Assembly (NCBI GenBank): GCA_964431655.1 | Contig: CAYSKJ010000169.1 | Span: forward strand, 1 to 6,684 | Length of the DNA: 6,684 nt | Source: CAYMEV01 sp964431655 [NCBI: uncultured bacterium] | GTDB taxonomy: Bacteria; CAYMEV01 | Direction: 5' to 3' | Shown here: piece by piece, positions 1 to 6,638 of the stretch | How the letters are laid out: each line of letters starts with the position of its first letter | How positions within the stretch are numbered: the first letter of the stretch is position 1 | Program-made: the position numbers and the translations under genes | The notes under the pieces: model-generated | Seen by the model: the letters and a program-made list of their open reading frames with translations, nothing else | What the model was told of the DNA's origin: nothing | Databases searched by the model: none

Positions 1-16
1 AGGAAGATTAAAATAA

Positions 17-2020
17 ATGAAAGAGGATAAAATAGAAACAAGAATTAAAGAACTTCGAAGAATAATAAATTACCATAACAGCCTTTACTACCAGGATGAC
101 AGGCCGGAGATTAATGATTCTGAATATGATACCCTATTCAGGGAGCTGATACAGCTGGAAAGCTCCCATCCGCAATACGACTCTCCTGATTCACCCACAA
201 AAAAAGTTGGGGGAGAACCTTCAGAATACTTTGCAAAGTTTCAGCACAGCCAGCCCATGCTGAGCCTTGATTCCGTATATGAGGAAAGTGAAATAGTCGG
301 TTTTGATAACAGGATAAGTAAAATTATCGGCAGAGACCCGGATTATGTCTGTGAACCCAAGCTGGACGGACTTTCGGTAGAGGTGCAGTACAGGGATGGT
401 ATTTTTCATGCCGCTGCTACCCGTGGTGACGGATATATCGGGGAGGATGTTACTGCCAATGTCCGTACAATACGTAATCTGCCCCTTTCCATAGGTTCAC
501 AGGAAAGCATGGCTCCTTCTTTTATCAGTATCAGGGGTGAAGTTGTAATGCCCCTGTCAGCCTTTAAGGAACTGAATGAAACCCTTGAAAAATCAGGAAA
601 GAATGGTTTTGCAAACTGCCGCAATGCCTCAGCAGGAAGCCTCCGGCTTCTGGATCCTTCTGTAACTGCCCAGAGGCCTCTTGTTGTATTTTTTTATGAT
701 ATTCTCGAAATAAGCAGCAGCGGTAATCCTCAAAACCATTTAAACGAGCTTGAATTTTTAAAATATCTAGGGCTTCCTGTTGTTTTCAGCTACAGACACT
801 GTATAGACCTAAACCAGGTTAAATCCTACAAGGATGAGATAGAAAAATTGAGAAACTCTCTGGATTACGACATAGACGGCTTTGTTATAAAAGTCAATTC
901 CCTGGAACACAGGCATATTCTTGGTGGAAAGGAAAGAAGCCCCCGCTGGGCTATTGCGGTTAAGTTTTCACCTGGCCAGGCCACTACTATTATAAAGGAT
1001 ATAAAGTTTCAGGTTGGCAGGACAGGCATAATCACACCCGTAGCAGACCTTGAGCCTGTTGTAATAAAGGGCGCCAGAATAAGCAGGGTCAGCCTCCACA
1101 ATTTTGACTATACAACCCAGAAGGATATAAGGAAAGATGATGCTGTCATTTTACAGAGGGCAGGTGATGTGATACCTGAGTTAGTCAGTGTCATTACTGC
1201 TCAAAGGAACGGCAGCCAGGTACCGCTTTCTCCCCCTTCCTCATGCCCGGTATGCGGCTCGCCGGTAAACCGTGAAGGTGCCTACCTGTACTGCACCGGC
1301 ACCATTTCCTGCCCCTCCCAGGTCATCTACAGCATCAGTCACTTTGCATCCAAAAACGGCATGGATATTGAGTCACTGTCCTCAAAAACCATAGGAACCC
1401 TTTTTAATTACCGTTTAATCAAAGATATCTCGGATTTATACCAGCTTAAAAAAGAAGAGGTTGTCAAGCTTCCTCTTTTCGGTGAAAAGTCAGCCCAAAA
1501 CCTCCTCAAAGCCATTGAAGAATCTAAAAACAGACCTCTCAATAGCTTTCTTTTTGCCCTGGGTATCAGGGGAGTGGGCCTTCATCTGAGCAATGTCCTG
1601 GCCAGGAGATATAAAACTGTTAAAGAAATAGAATCTCTGGATCCCGCGCAATTAAGCAGCATAAATGAAATAGGTCCCAAAATAAGCTGGAATATTCATC
1701 AGTTTTTCAGCAATGAAAGGAACCGGGACATACTAAGAAGACTGTTTGAGCTAGGAGTTAGCCCTGCACCTGCAAAAGAACCGGTTAACAGCTTTTTCAG
1801 CGGTAAGGCCTTCGTCCTTACCGGTTCCCTTGCTAAATTTACAAGGGCTGAAGCCCAGAATCTTATTACTGCAAGGGGTGGGATTATCCAGACAGGCATT
1901 TCCAGAAAAACCGACTTCCTGATCGCTGGCAGTGACCCCGGCTCCAAGCTGGAAAAAGCACAAAAACTCGGTATTAAAATCTTAAAGGAGCAAGATCTGG
2001 TATCTCTGCTGAAATCATAA
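17..2020 (+). CDS. ligA: NAD+-dependent DNA ligase LigA, complete
   Basis: This 667-aa protein seals nicks in duplex DNA using NAD+, joining Okazaki fragments and finishing repair in the cytoplasm. Its length matches the family (E. coli LigA is about 670 aa). Domain Ia has YYQDDRPEINDSEYD at residues 24-38 (NMN-binding region; D34, Y37 and D38 conserved). The adenylation domain has the catalytic lysine K115 in EPKLDG, then RGDGYIGED at 136-144, RGEV at 173-176, DGFVIKV at 287-293 and RWAIAVKF at 310-317. An OB fold follows, then a four-cysteine zinc finger (C410, C413, C426, C432), helix-hairpin-helix repeats at about 480-565, and a BRCT domain at about 592-667. No key residue is missing. AGGAAG at 1-6 lies 10 nt before the ATG and supports this start. 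Only 16 bases precede the gene, so its promoter lies outside the window. The last two codons overlap the convergent gene ending at 2015. Confidence 0.98.
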   Translation: MKEDKIETRIKELRRIINYHNSLYYQDDRPEINDSEYDTLFRELIQLESSHPQYDSPDSPTKKVGGEPSEYFAKFQHSQPMLSLDSVYEESEIVGFDNRISKIIGRDPDYVCEPKLDGLSVEVQYRDGIFHAAATRGDGYIGEDVTANVRTIRNLPLSIGSQESMAPSFISIRGEVVMPLSAFKELNETLEKSGKNGFANCRNASAGSLRLLDPSVTAQRPLVVFFYDILEISSSGNPQNHLNELEFLKYLGLPVVFSYRHCIDLNQVKSYKDEIEKLRNSLDYDIDGFVIKVNSLEHRHILGGKERSPRWAIAVKFSPGQATTIIKDIKFQVGRTGIITPVADLEPVVIKGARISRVSLHNFDYTTQKDIRKDDAVILQRAGDVIPELVSVITAQRNGSQVPLSPPSSCPVCGSPVNREGAYLYCTGTISCPSQVIYSISHFASKNGMDIESLSSKTIGTLFNYRLIKDISDLYQLKKEEVVKLPLFGEKSAQNLLKAIEESKNRPLNSFLFALGIRGVGLHLSNVLARRYKTVKEIESLDPAQLSSINEIGPKISWNIHQFFSNERNRDILRRLFELGVSPAPAKEPVNSFFSGKAFVLTGSLAKFTRAEAQNLITARGGIIQTGISRKTDFLIAGSDPGSKLEKAQKLGIKILKEQDLVSLLKS

Positions 2021-2512
2021 ACCCCCGTTCAGCTTCTTTATGATGATGACGGCTGACTTTCTGCTGGTTCCCTGAAGCATGTAGAAATTGCTGTCCGGAA
2101 TTCCGGCCTCGAATATCAGCTCCATAACCTTTAACGCGGTTTTAATTTCTGAATCTTCTACCCTTAGTACCAGCAATTTATTATCCGTCAGGATTTCAAA
2201 AGAAGTCCCGAAATCCCTTGTAAATTCATTAAAGCTGAGCAAAACAGCGTTTTTTCGCCTGGAGAGGCGGGTTTTAATGCTGTCTATGGAGAGAAGAATG
2301 CTGGAAAAGGCTGATCTCACTTCCTCCTGATTAATATCATGGTAGACATTATTAATCAGGTACTGAAGCTGGTATCTTAGAATATTTTTCTTTATTATCC
2401 TGGCAGGGGCATGGCTTTTTTCAACAGCCTGTATTATATCCCCTGGATTTTCATAGATATAGCACGGCCTGGGGCAAAATCCGGAAGCAAAGCCATGGAT
2501 TTTTACAGTCAT
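2015..2512 (-). CDS. Unrecognised 165-aa protein coupled to the thioesterase gene
   Basis: I do not recognise this 165-aa protein and assign no function. It has no signal peptide or membrane segment and looks like a soluble alpha/beta protein. Near the N-terminus is GFCPRPCYIY, giving a C13-x3-C17 pair. A charged helical stretch spans about 55-90. The C-terminal half alternates short hydrophobic strands (FEILTD, KLLVLRV, SAVIIIKK) with a helix at about 121-136 (SEIKTALKVMELIFEAG), which suggests a small ferredoxin-like or ACT-like fold; this is only inference. Its ATG overlaps the stop codon of the upstream thioesterase gene in ATGA (2509-2512), and GGAAGAA at 2518-2524 sits 5 nt before the start. 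It is therefore probably translated by coupling from the same mRNA. Its stop overlaps the end of ligA on the other strand by 6 nt. The tight coupling argues that it is a real gene rather than a chance frame. Confidence 0.8.
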   Translation of the reverse strand: MTVKIHGFASGFCPRPCYIYENPGDIIQAVEKSHAPARIIKKNILRYQLQYLINNVYHDINQEEVRSAFSSILLSIDSIKTRLSRRKNAVLLSFNEFTRDFGTSFEILTDNKLLVLRVEDSEIKTALKVMELIFEAGIPDSNFYMLQGTSRKSAVIIIKKLNGGL

Positions 2513-3018
2513 GGCAATTCTTCCAGCTGAACTTTGTAGTTATCTATGCCCAAGGGGTTTTTGATTATTTTTTCTGCTTTCTCCTGGCTTAGCACTAAGT
2601 AATTTGCCCTTCCCTCGGTATAAACCTGGTCATTGACCCAGATGCCTGAGTACATGCTTACAATATTGTTTATTTTGCCTTTTATTTTTGCTTTTGCCCT
2701 GAATTTATCGCATACACCAAGGGGTTTTATAAATTTCATCTGCATATCTATTGTAATTCCCATGCTCTTTTCAAATACAAAAATAGCCCATGCCATAACC
2801 TCGTCGAGAATTGTAGACTGAATCCCTCCATGTATAATTCCGGGAAATCCAGTATAATCATCATTAAGGGATAAATCACAGTATATCCAGTTTTCTTCCA
2901 CCATAAAACCTTTGATCCTGAGCCCATGGGGATTATCCCTTCCGCATGCAAAGCAGTGGTTGTTTTTATCCTCAAGCATAGGTGATAATACCTTAAATAG
3001 CTTTATTTTTCCATCCAT
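2509..3018 (-). CDS. PaaI-like hotdog-fold thioesterase (4HBT family)
   Basis: This 169-aa protein looks like a single-domain hotdog thioesterase, a family that hydrolyses acyl-CoA or similar thioesters in the cytoplasm as a dimer or tetramer. The key region is FPGIIHGGIQSTILDEVMAW at residues 58-77. The HGG (63-65) and the acidic D72/E73 on the central helix match the PaaI-type active site. HCFACGRDNPHGLRI at 21-35 is the N-terminal segment often seen in this subgroup, and DMQMKFIKPLGV at 91-102 is the usual strand entering the second half. The substrate cannot be told from sequence. The ATG at 3018 has GGA at 3032-3034, 13 nt away, which is a long spacing. Met14 (ATG at 2977-2979) has AAGG about 11 nt upstream and would give a 156-aa protein that still contains the whole domain, so the start is uncertain. 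It is the first gene of an operon with the 165-aa protein and has its own predicted promoter in the divergent region. Confidence 0.88.
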   Translation of the reverse strand: MDGKIKLFKVLSPMLEDKNNHCFACGRDNPHGLRIKGFMVEENWIYCDLSLNDDYTGFPGIIHGGIQSTILDEVMAWAIFVFEKSMGITIDMQMKFIKPLGVCDKFRAKAKIKGKINNIVSMYSGIWVNDQVYTEGRANYLVLSQEKAEKIIKNPLGIDNYKVQLEELP

Positions 3019-3046
3019 AAAAGGGAGTAATTCCTTTTTTTTTTAC

Positions 3047-3075
3047 TTTATAAGGATTTGAGTATAAATTGTCAA
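3047..3075 (-). promoter_or_regulatory. Predicted sigma70-type promoter for the thioesterase operon
   Basis: On the minus strand TTGACA (3075-3070, exact consensus -35) is followed after 17 nt by TATAAA (3052-3047, 5 of 6 to the -10 consensus). Transcription would start near 3040, about 22 nt before the ATG at 3018, inside a run of ten A residues (3044-3035). Spacing and match are both close to ideal. The call rests on sequence only. Confidence 0.65.
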
Positions 3076-3096
3076 TTATAAATTAGCGTTTATACT
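3069..3096 (+). promoter_or_regulatory. Possible promoter for the DUF192 gene
   Basis: TTGTCA at 3069-3074 (5 of 6 to the -35 consensus), a 16-nt spacer and TATACT at 3091-3096 (5 of 6 to the -10 consensus) face the DUF192 gene. The predicted start near 3103 falls within the GAAAGG ribosome-binding sequence at 3101-3106, leaving a very short leader. Either the real start is slightly upstream or another -10, such as TATAAA at 3078-3083, is used. The -35 overlaps that of the minus-strand promoter. Confidence 0.4.
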
Positions 3097-3117
3097 GGCA
3101 GAAAGGTCAGGTTTTAT

Positions 3118-3558
3118 ATGCCAAAAATAACAAAAGTATTTGTACTTATTATGTATTTTAGTCTTTACTGTACGGTTTTTATTTCAGGCAAACCCTACAA
3201 AGCAGATATAACCGTCAGGGACATTGATCTGACTGTTGAGGTGGTATTTACTGATGAGGACAGGGCCATGGGACTCATGGGAAGGAAAGATTTAGGCAGG
3301 TTCGAGGGAATGCTCTTTATTTTTGACACGGAGGAATACAGGAGCTTCTGGATGAAAAATATGATAATCAGCATTGATATTATATTTATTGACCGTTACG
3401 GATTCATTGTTGACATAAAAAAGGAATGTCCGCCGTGCCCCGGCGAAGACTGCCCGTCCTACAGCTCCCGGAAGCAGGCCATGTACGTCCTTGAAGTTGT
3501 ATCAGGCTTCTCTGAAGAGCATGGCATAAGGATAGGGGACAGGGTGATCATGGAATGA
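3118..3558 (+). CDS. Exported DUF192 family protein
   Basis: This 146-aa protein has a short basic N-terminus and a hydrophobic core (about residues 7-23, VFVLIMYFSLYCTVFIS), fitting a Sec signal peptide or N-terminal anchor, so the domain should act outside the inner membrane. Residues 30-146 form a DUF192 domain: DRAMGLMGRKDL at 48-59, EGMLFIFD at 63-70, FWMKNMIISIDIIFID at 77-92, a cysteine-bearing loop with C104, C107 and C112, YVLEVVSGF at 123-131, and IGDRV near the end. The family is widespread, small and of unknown function; no enzymatic role is claimed. GAAAGG at 3101-3106 lies 11 nt before the ATG. No obvious lipobox is seen, although C18 lies within the hydrophobic core. The gene stands alone, divergent from the thioesterase operon and convergent with the FadL-like gene. 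Its final codons form the left arm of a terminator hairpin. Confidence 0.92.
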   Translation: MPKITKVFVLIMYFSLYCTVFISGKPYKADITVRDIDLTVEVVFTDEDRAMGLMGRKDLGRFEGMLFIFDTEEYRSFWMKNMIISIDIIFIDRYGFIVDIKKECPPCPGEDCPSYSSRKQAMYVLEVVSGFSEEHGIRIGDRVIME

Positions 3559-3576
3559 TGCCTGTCCCCTGTTTTA
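3534..3576 (+). terminator. Rho-independent terminator overlapping the end of the DUF192 gene, possibly bidirectional
   Basis: AGGGGACAGG (3534-3543) pairs perfectly with CCTGTCCCCT (3561-3570). Inside the loop ATCAT (3547-3551) can also pair with ATGAT (3555-3559) around GGA, so the hairpin can reach about 15 bp. GTTTTATTATTT follows on the plus strand as a moderate U tract. The stop codon TGA (3556-3558) lies in the inner stem. On the minus strand the same hairpin sits just after the stop of the FadL-like gene, but the sequence after it is not T-rich, so termination there would be weaker. Confidence 0.78.
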
Positions 3577-3580
3577 TTAT

Positions 3581-4828
3581 TTAGAAGTTATAACCGAACC
3601 CCAGGCAGATGAAGGTAAAATCCGATGAATATTCTCCGTCAGCTGACGGTACCTGGCGGGAAGTTGTTATTGTCCTTTCATCAGTGATAAAGTGCAGAAG
3701 GGCCAGGTCTACCTTCAGATTGCCAAACTGGTATCCTATACCTGTAGAAAGGGTTATCTTATCGGTATCAGGCACTCCGGGCTCCAGCCATTCATCAAGC
3801 ACTGCAGCTTCTTCGTAAGCGATGCCTGCCCTGAGGGCAAGGGTATCATTAAGCTGGTATGCTCCGCCCAGTCTGTATGCCCAGTGGTTCTTCCAATACC
3901 GGTTAAGAACGACCTGCTGCGGGGTATCAGGGATTACCGGCTCATCCAGGTCCACTACTATCCTGTCCCATTTCTTCCAGTTCATCCAGTTTACATCAAG
4001 ATTTATATTAAGCCTTGGAACAGGCTTGTAAAAGACTCCGAATCTAAGGGATGCAGGCAGGGTAAGCTCTGTACTTCCACCTATGGTCTTGTCCTCCAGG
4101 GGAAGAACTTCCGGATAATCTACAGCAAGGTCGACATCATCACTGTCAAAGGTTATCTGGCTGTCATAAACCAGACCGAACCGCAGGCATTCTGAAACCT
4201 CGTATAAAAGGCTTACATCCCAGCCGTAGCCATAACCTGAACCCTTCAGGCTGGTATTGATATCATACTCTCTTATGCCGTACCCTGTGTCAATTGCCTT
4301 GTTAAGCTCTATATCAAGCTTCGATGCTTTGAAACCCAGGCCTACGGAAAGGTTTTCTCCTACCATGAAACTGAAAGTGGGGTTTAAGGTAGGCGCCTGC
4401 AGGTCTACTTTCTGCACAAGGTATCTCTGGTTTCCCGATTCTCCGTAATCAAACTGCAGGCCAAAGACACTGTAGCCCGCAAGCCCGAAGGTCATATTAT
4501 CCATGCCGAAATCGTAGGTGACACCAAGAAATGGTGCATAGGCAGGCCCGTCAGCACTATCCGTCACACTGCTGTCAAGCTTTGAATATTCAACCTTGAA
4601 CAAAATCAGCGTATTGTTCATATACAGGTTGATCCCTTTCATTTTTGTTATGGCGGACGGGTTGAAATATAGTGCACTGGCATCATCAGCCTGGGCTGTA
4701 AAGGCCATTGCCATGCCTGAAGATGCAGCACCTGGGAATTCTGGTATCCAGAATCCTGCCCCGAATGCCTGGTTAGCGGAAAAAACCCCGATCACGAGAA
4801 TAAGAAGGGGGAGAAGAAATCTTTTCAT
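3581..4828 (-). CDS. Outer-membrane channel of the FadL/OmpP1/TodX family
   Basis: This 415-aa protein resembles FadL-type beta-barrels, which carry long-chain fatty acids or other hydrophobic compounds across the outer membrane. It has a signal peptide (MKRFLLPLLILVIGVFSANQ) with a likely cleavage after AFG at residue 23. The mature N-terminus has the AGFWIPEFPGAASSGMA plug-type segment and the family mark ADDASALYFNPSAI at 47-60. Later family-like blocks are NPTFSFMVGENLSVGLGF (149-166), GWDVSLLYEVSECLRFGLVY (202-221), TLPASLRFGVFYKP (256-269), VNWMNWKKWD (279-288) and ALRAGIAYEEAAVLDE (331-346). It ends in FGYNF, with the terminal aromatic residue used for barrel insertion. The substrate is unknown. 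AAAGGAG lies 7 nt before the ATG. The TPR gene ends 16 nt upstream with no terminator between them, so the two are probably one operon. Confidence 0.93.
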   Translation of the reverse strand: MKRFLLPLLILVIGVFSANQAFGAGFWIPEFPGAASSGMAMAFTAQADDASALYFNPSAITKMKGINLYMNNTLILFKVEYSKLDSSVTDSADGPAYAPFLGVTYDFGMDNMTFGLAGYSVFGLQFDYGESGNQRYLVQKVDLQAPTLNPTFSFMVGENLSVGLGFKASKLDIELNKAIDTGYGIREYDINTSLKGSGYGYGWDVSLLYEVSECLRFGLVYDSQITFDSDDVDLAVDYPEVLPLEDKTIGGSTELTLPASLRFGVFYKPVPRLNINLDVNWMNWKKWDRIVVDLDEPVIPDTPQQVVLNRYWKNHWAYRLGGAYQLNDTLALRAGIAYEEAAVLDEWLEPGVPDTDKITLSTGIGYQFGNLKVDLALLHFITDERTITTSRQVPSADGEYSSDFTFICLGFGYNF

Positions 4829-4844
4829 TACATAGCTCCTTTGT

Positions 4845-6554
4845 TTATATTAGTCCTAGTTCTTGCAGTTTCAACGCTCTGATCATCTCGATGGCCTCCC
4901 TTTTTTCCTCCTGGGTCTCTACTGACTTCATATAGTCAGCAAATACCTTGTAGACATCAGGATGCCTGTAAAAATTCATTGCATCAAAATTTTCAGGTAC
5001 CTTTTTTGCAAGGTCAGTTATTATCTTGATTGCAGCCCTGTATTCCTCTTTTGCGAGTTCTCTTTTATTATCCTTCATGTAGTATCTCCCGAGCGAATGA
5101 TGTACCTGGAACTGAACCCTCGGATTGATAGAGTATTTTACAATCTCTTTTGCCTTCTGTCGTGCATTCATTGCTTTTTCGGTATTATTCTTCCCGGACG
5201 GCCTTGTGTCAAAGAAATAGACCCTTGATATCTTTAGAAGGTATAGAGCCTCCATGCTGGGATTCTGAATATCTGCAAGCATGGTTTTAATAATTGCGAG
5301 ATAACCGCTGGCTCCTTCCATGTCATTTTTTTGCAGAGAGTAGTCAACCAGCATGAAAAGCAGTTCAAACCTGTCCAGATTGCTCATTTCTTCATTGTAT
5401 GCATATGATTCAAGCTCCTTTACATAAATGAAGTTTTTGCTTTTTGATGATAGTTTTTCAACAGTATGGGCAGTCAGCAGATATTTAAACATTATCTCAT
5501 TGCTCAGCGGTTTCTTGCTCTGTATATCAGATACTGAATTGAGACATTCCCTGGCCCCGTCAAAATCCCCCAGATGTGTCAGCATCTGGCTGTAGGTCAA
5601 CAGGCAGAAAAGCGCGTGATCATCCTCCTCTTCTGTTCTGCTTAGATCCAGCGCAGAATATAGGTCATCGTTAGCACTTTCATACTCTCCCATGAGCATG
5701 CATATTTCAGCCTTTCTCCTTAGGCAGTGGATAAGCTTCCCTTTGCTCTTGGTAGAAAGCTTGTTTGATACTGTAATATTGTTTTTTATGGTTTCAAGGG
5801 CGTATTTAAGCTTATCCTGAAGCTGGTAAAAATCAGCCGTCTGGTTCAGTATATCAAAAAGGAGTACATAATTATTCTCCATTGTTGCCAGAGATTCGGC
5901 TTTCTGCAGGTATTCAGGCACCAGCCGGGCTTTACCTGTTTTCATCAGGATAATCGCCACCGTCTGGCGTATCTGTGCCATATTTCCGTATTTTTTATTC
6001 TTCTCATATATTAGGTAGGCTTTATGGTAAAAGGAAAGGGCACTTTTGAAATCCTTTGCATTATTGCAGCAGTCTCCCATTCTTTCAATAACATCCGCCT
6101 GGAAAAGCACCTGCTTTTTCTTCCAGTAAATCAAATAGGCATATTTCAAAAGCTTAAGAGCTCTGCGGTAATCGCCTTTATGGACATAAGGTTCACAAAG
6201 GCTGATGAGAATACCTGCCAGTTCGCTTTCCTTCTCAGGAATCCTTACAACAGTTGCAATGCACAGCAGGTATGTCATGATAGCTTCTTCAAAATACTCA
6301 TGCTTATTAATATGGTAGGCCAGATGATTCAATGACTGGTAAAGCTGAAGGGGCATAACCTTCTGGGAATTGCTGTTAAGCTTGGATATATGGGCAACTA
6401 CGGACATATGAAGCTTTTTTTCCGGGATGTTTATGGCCTGCATTAAAGAGTCCAGGTCTTTATGATAATACTTTGAATCCCTGTAGAATTTCTCTATAGC
6501 TGAACTAACCATATTCCCATTTATCAGATAGATAATTTTTGATAACAAAAACAT
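4845..6554 (-). CDS. TPR-repeat protein, probable cytoplasmic scaffold
   Basis: This largely alpha-helical protein consists of degenerate tetratricopeptide repeats, a fold that binds other proteins; no catalytic domain is visible. Counting from the GTG at 6560, recognisable units lie at about residues 73-106, 114-147 (GDYRRALKLLKYAYLIY), 154-187 (KDFKSALSFYHKAYLIYEK), 194-227, 233-266, 276-309 (GEYESANDDLYSALDLS), 315-347, 397-430 and 484-517 (ELAKEEYRAAIKII). There is no convincing signal peptide. I prefer the ATG at 6554 (569 aa) because AAGGA at 6569-6565 is 10 nt before it; the GTG two codons earlier (571 aa) is only 4 nt from that site. The C-terminal part (NFYRHPDVYKVFADYM) resembles ends of TPR regions in large multidomain regulators, so descent from a longer protein is possible but not shown. 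It is the first gene of a probable operon with the FadL-like channel. Its partner is unknown. Confidence 0.85.
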   Translation of the reverse strand: MFLLSKIIYLINGNMVSSAIEKFYRDSKYYHKDLDSLMQAINIPEKKLHMSVVAHISKLNSNSQKVMPLQLYQSLNHLAYHINKHEYFEEAIMTYLLCIATVVRIPEKESELAGILISLCEPYVHKGDYRRALKLLKYAYLIYWKKKQVLFQADVIERMGDCCNNAKDFKSALSFYHKAYLIYEKNKKYGNMAQIRQTVAIILMKTGKARLVPEYLQKAESLATMENNYVLLFDILNQTADFYQLQDKLKYALETIKNNITVSNKLSTKSKGKLIHCLRRKAEICMLMGEYESANDDLYSALDLSRTEEEDDHALFCLLTYSQMLTHLGDFDGARECLNSVSDIQSKKPLSNEIMFKYLLTAHTVEKLSSKSKNFIYVKELESYAYNEEMSNLDRFELLFMLVDYSLQKNDMEGASGYLAIIKTMLADIQNPSMEALYLLKISRVYFFDTRPSGKNNTEKAMNARQKAKEIVKYSINPRVQFQVHHSLGRYYMKDNKRELAKEEYRAAIKIITDLAKKVPENFDAMNFYRHPDVYKVFADYMKSVETQEEKREAIEMIRALKLQELGLI

Positions 6555-6585
6555 ATACACATATTCCTTGGCAAATTAAATATCC

Positions 6586-6615
6586 ATTATAAATTAACAC
6601 TTTACGGGCTGTCAA
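6586..6615 (-). promoter_or_regulatory. Near-ideal sigma70-type promoter for the TPR-FadL operon
   Basis: On the minus strand TTGACA (6615-6610, exact) is followed after 18 nt by TATAAT (6591-6586, exact). The predicted start near 6579 would leave a leader of about 25 nt carrying AAGGA (6569-6565) before the ATG at 6554. A second exact TTGACA lies further upstream at 6637-6632 but has no well-placed -10 of its own. Confidence 0.7.
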
Positions 6616-6638
6616 CAATAAACCAAATCATTGTCAAA

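Noticed and set aside
1699-1963. Two minus-strand open frames opposite the 3' end of ligA
   Set aside because: They lie across the conserved BRCT and HhH coding region of ligA in other frames and show no domain of their own.
2095-2106. Perfect 12-bp palindrome CCGGAATTCCGG
   Set aside because: It lies inside the 165-aa coding region and encodes ordinary residues (GIPD); there is no second copy nearby and no promoter context.
3075-3085. 11-bp word ATTATAAATTA shared with 6586-6596
   Set aside because: Both lie in AT-rich promoter regions, where such a match is expected by chance; the flanks do not align.
3561-3570. TGTCCCC in the terminator resembles TGTCCCC in the right-edge repeats
   Set aside because: Only 7 bp are shared, and the terminator copy is explained by its hairpin; it is not evidence of a mobile-element end at 3561.
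3692-4195. 167-aa open frame on the plus strand, antisense to the FadL-like gene
   Set aside because: It is a shadow of a well-supported barrel gene, with no recognisable domain and no good ribosome-binding site.
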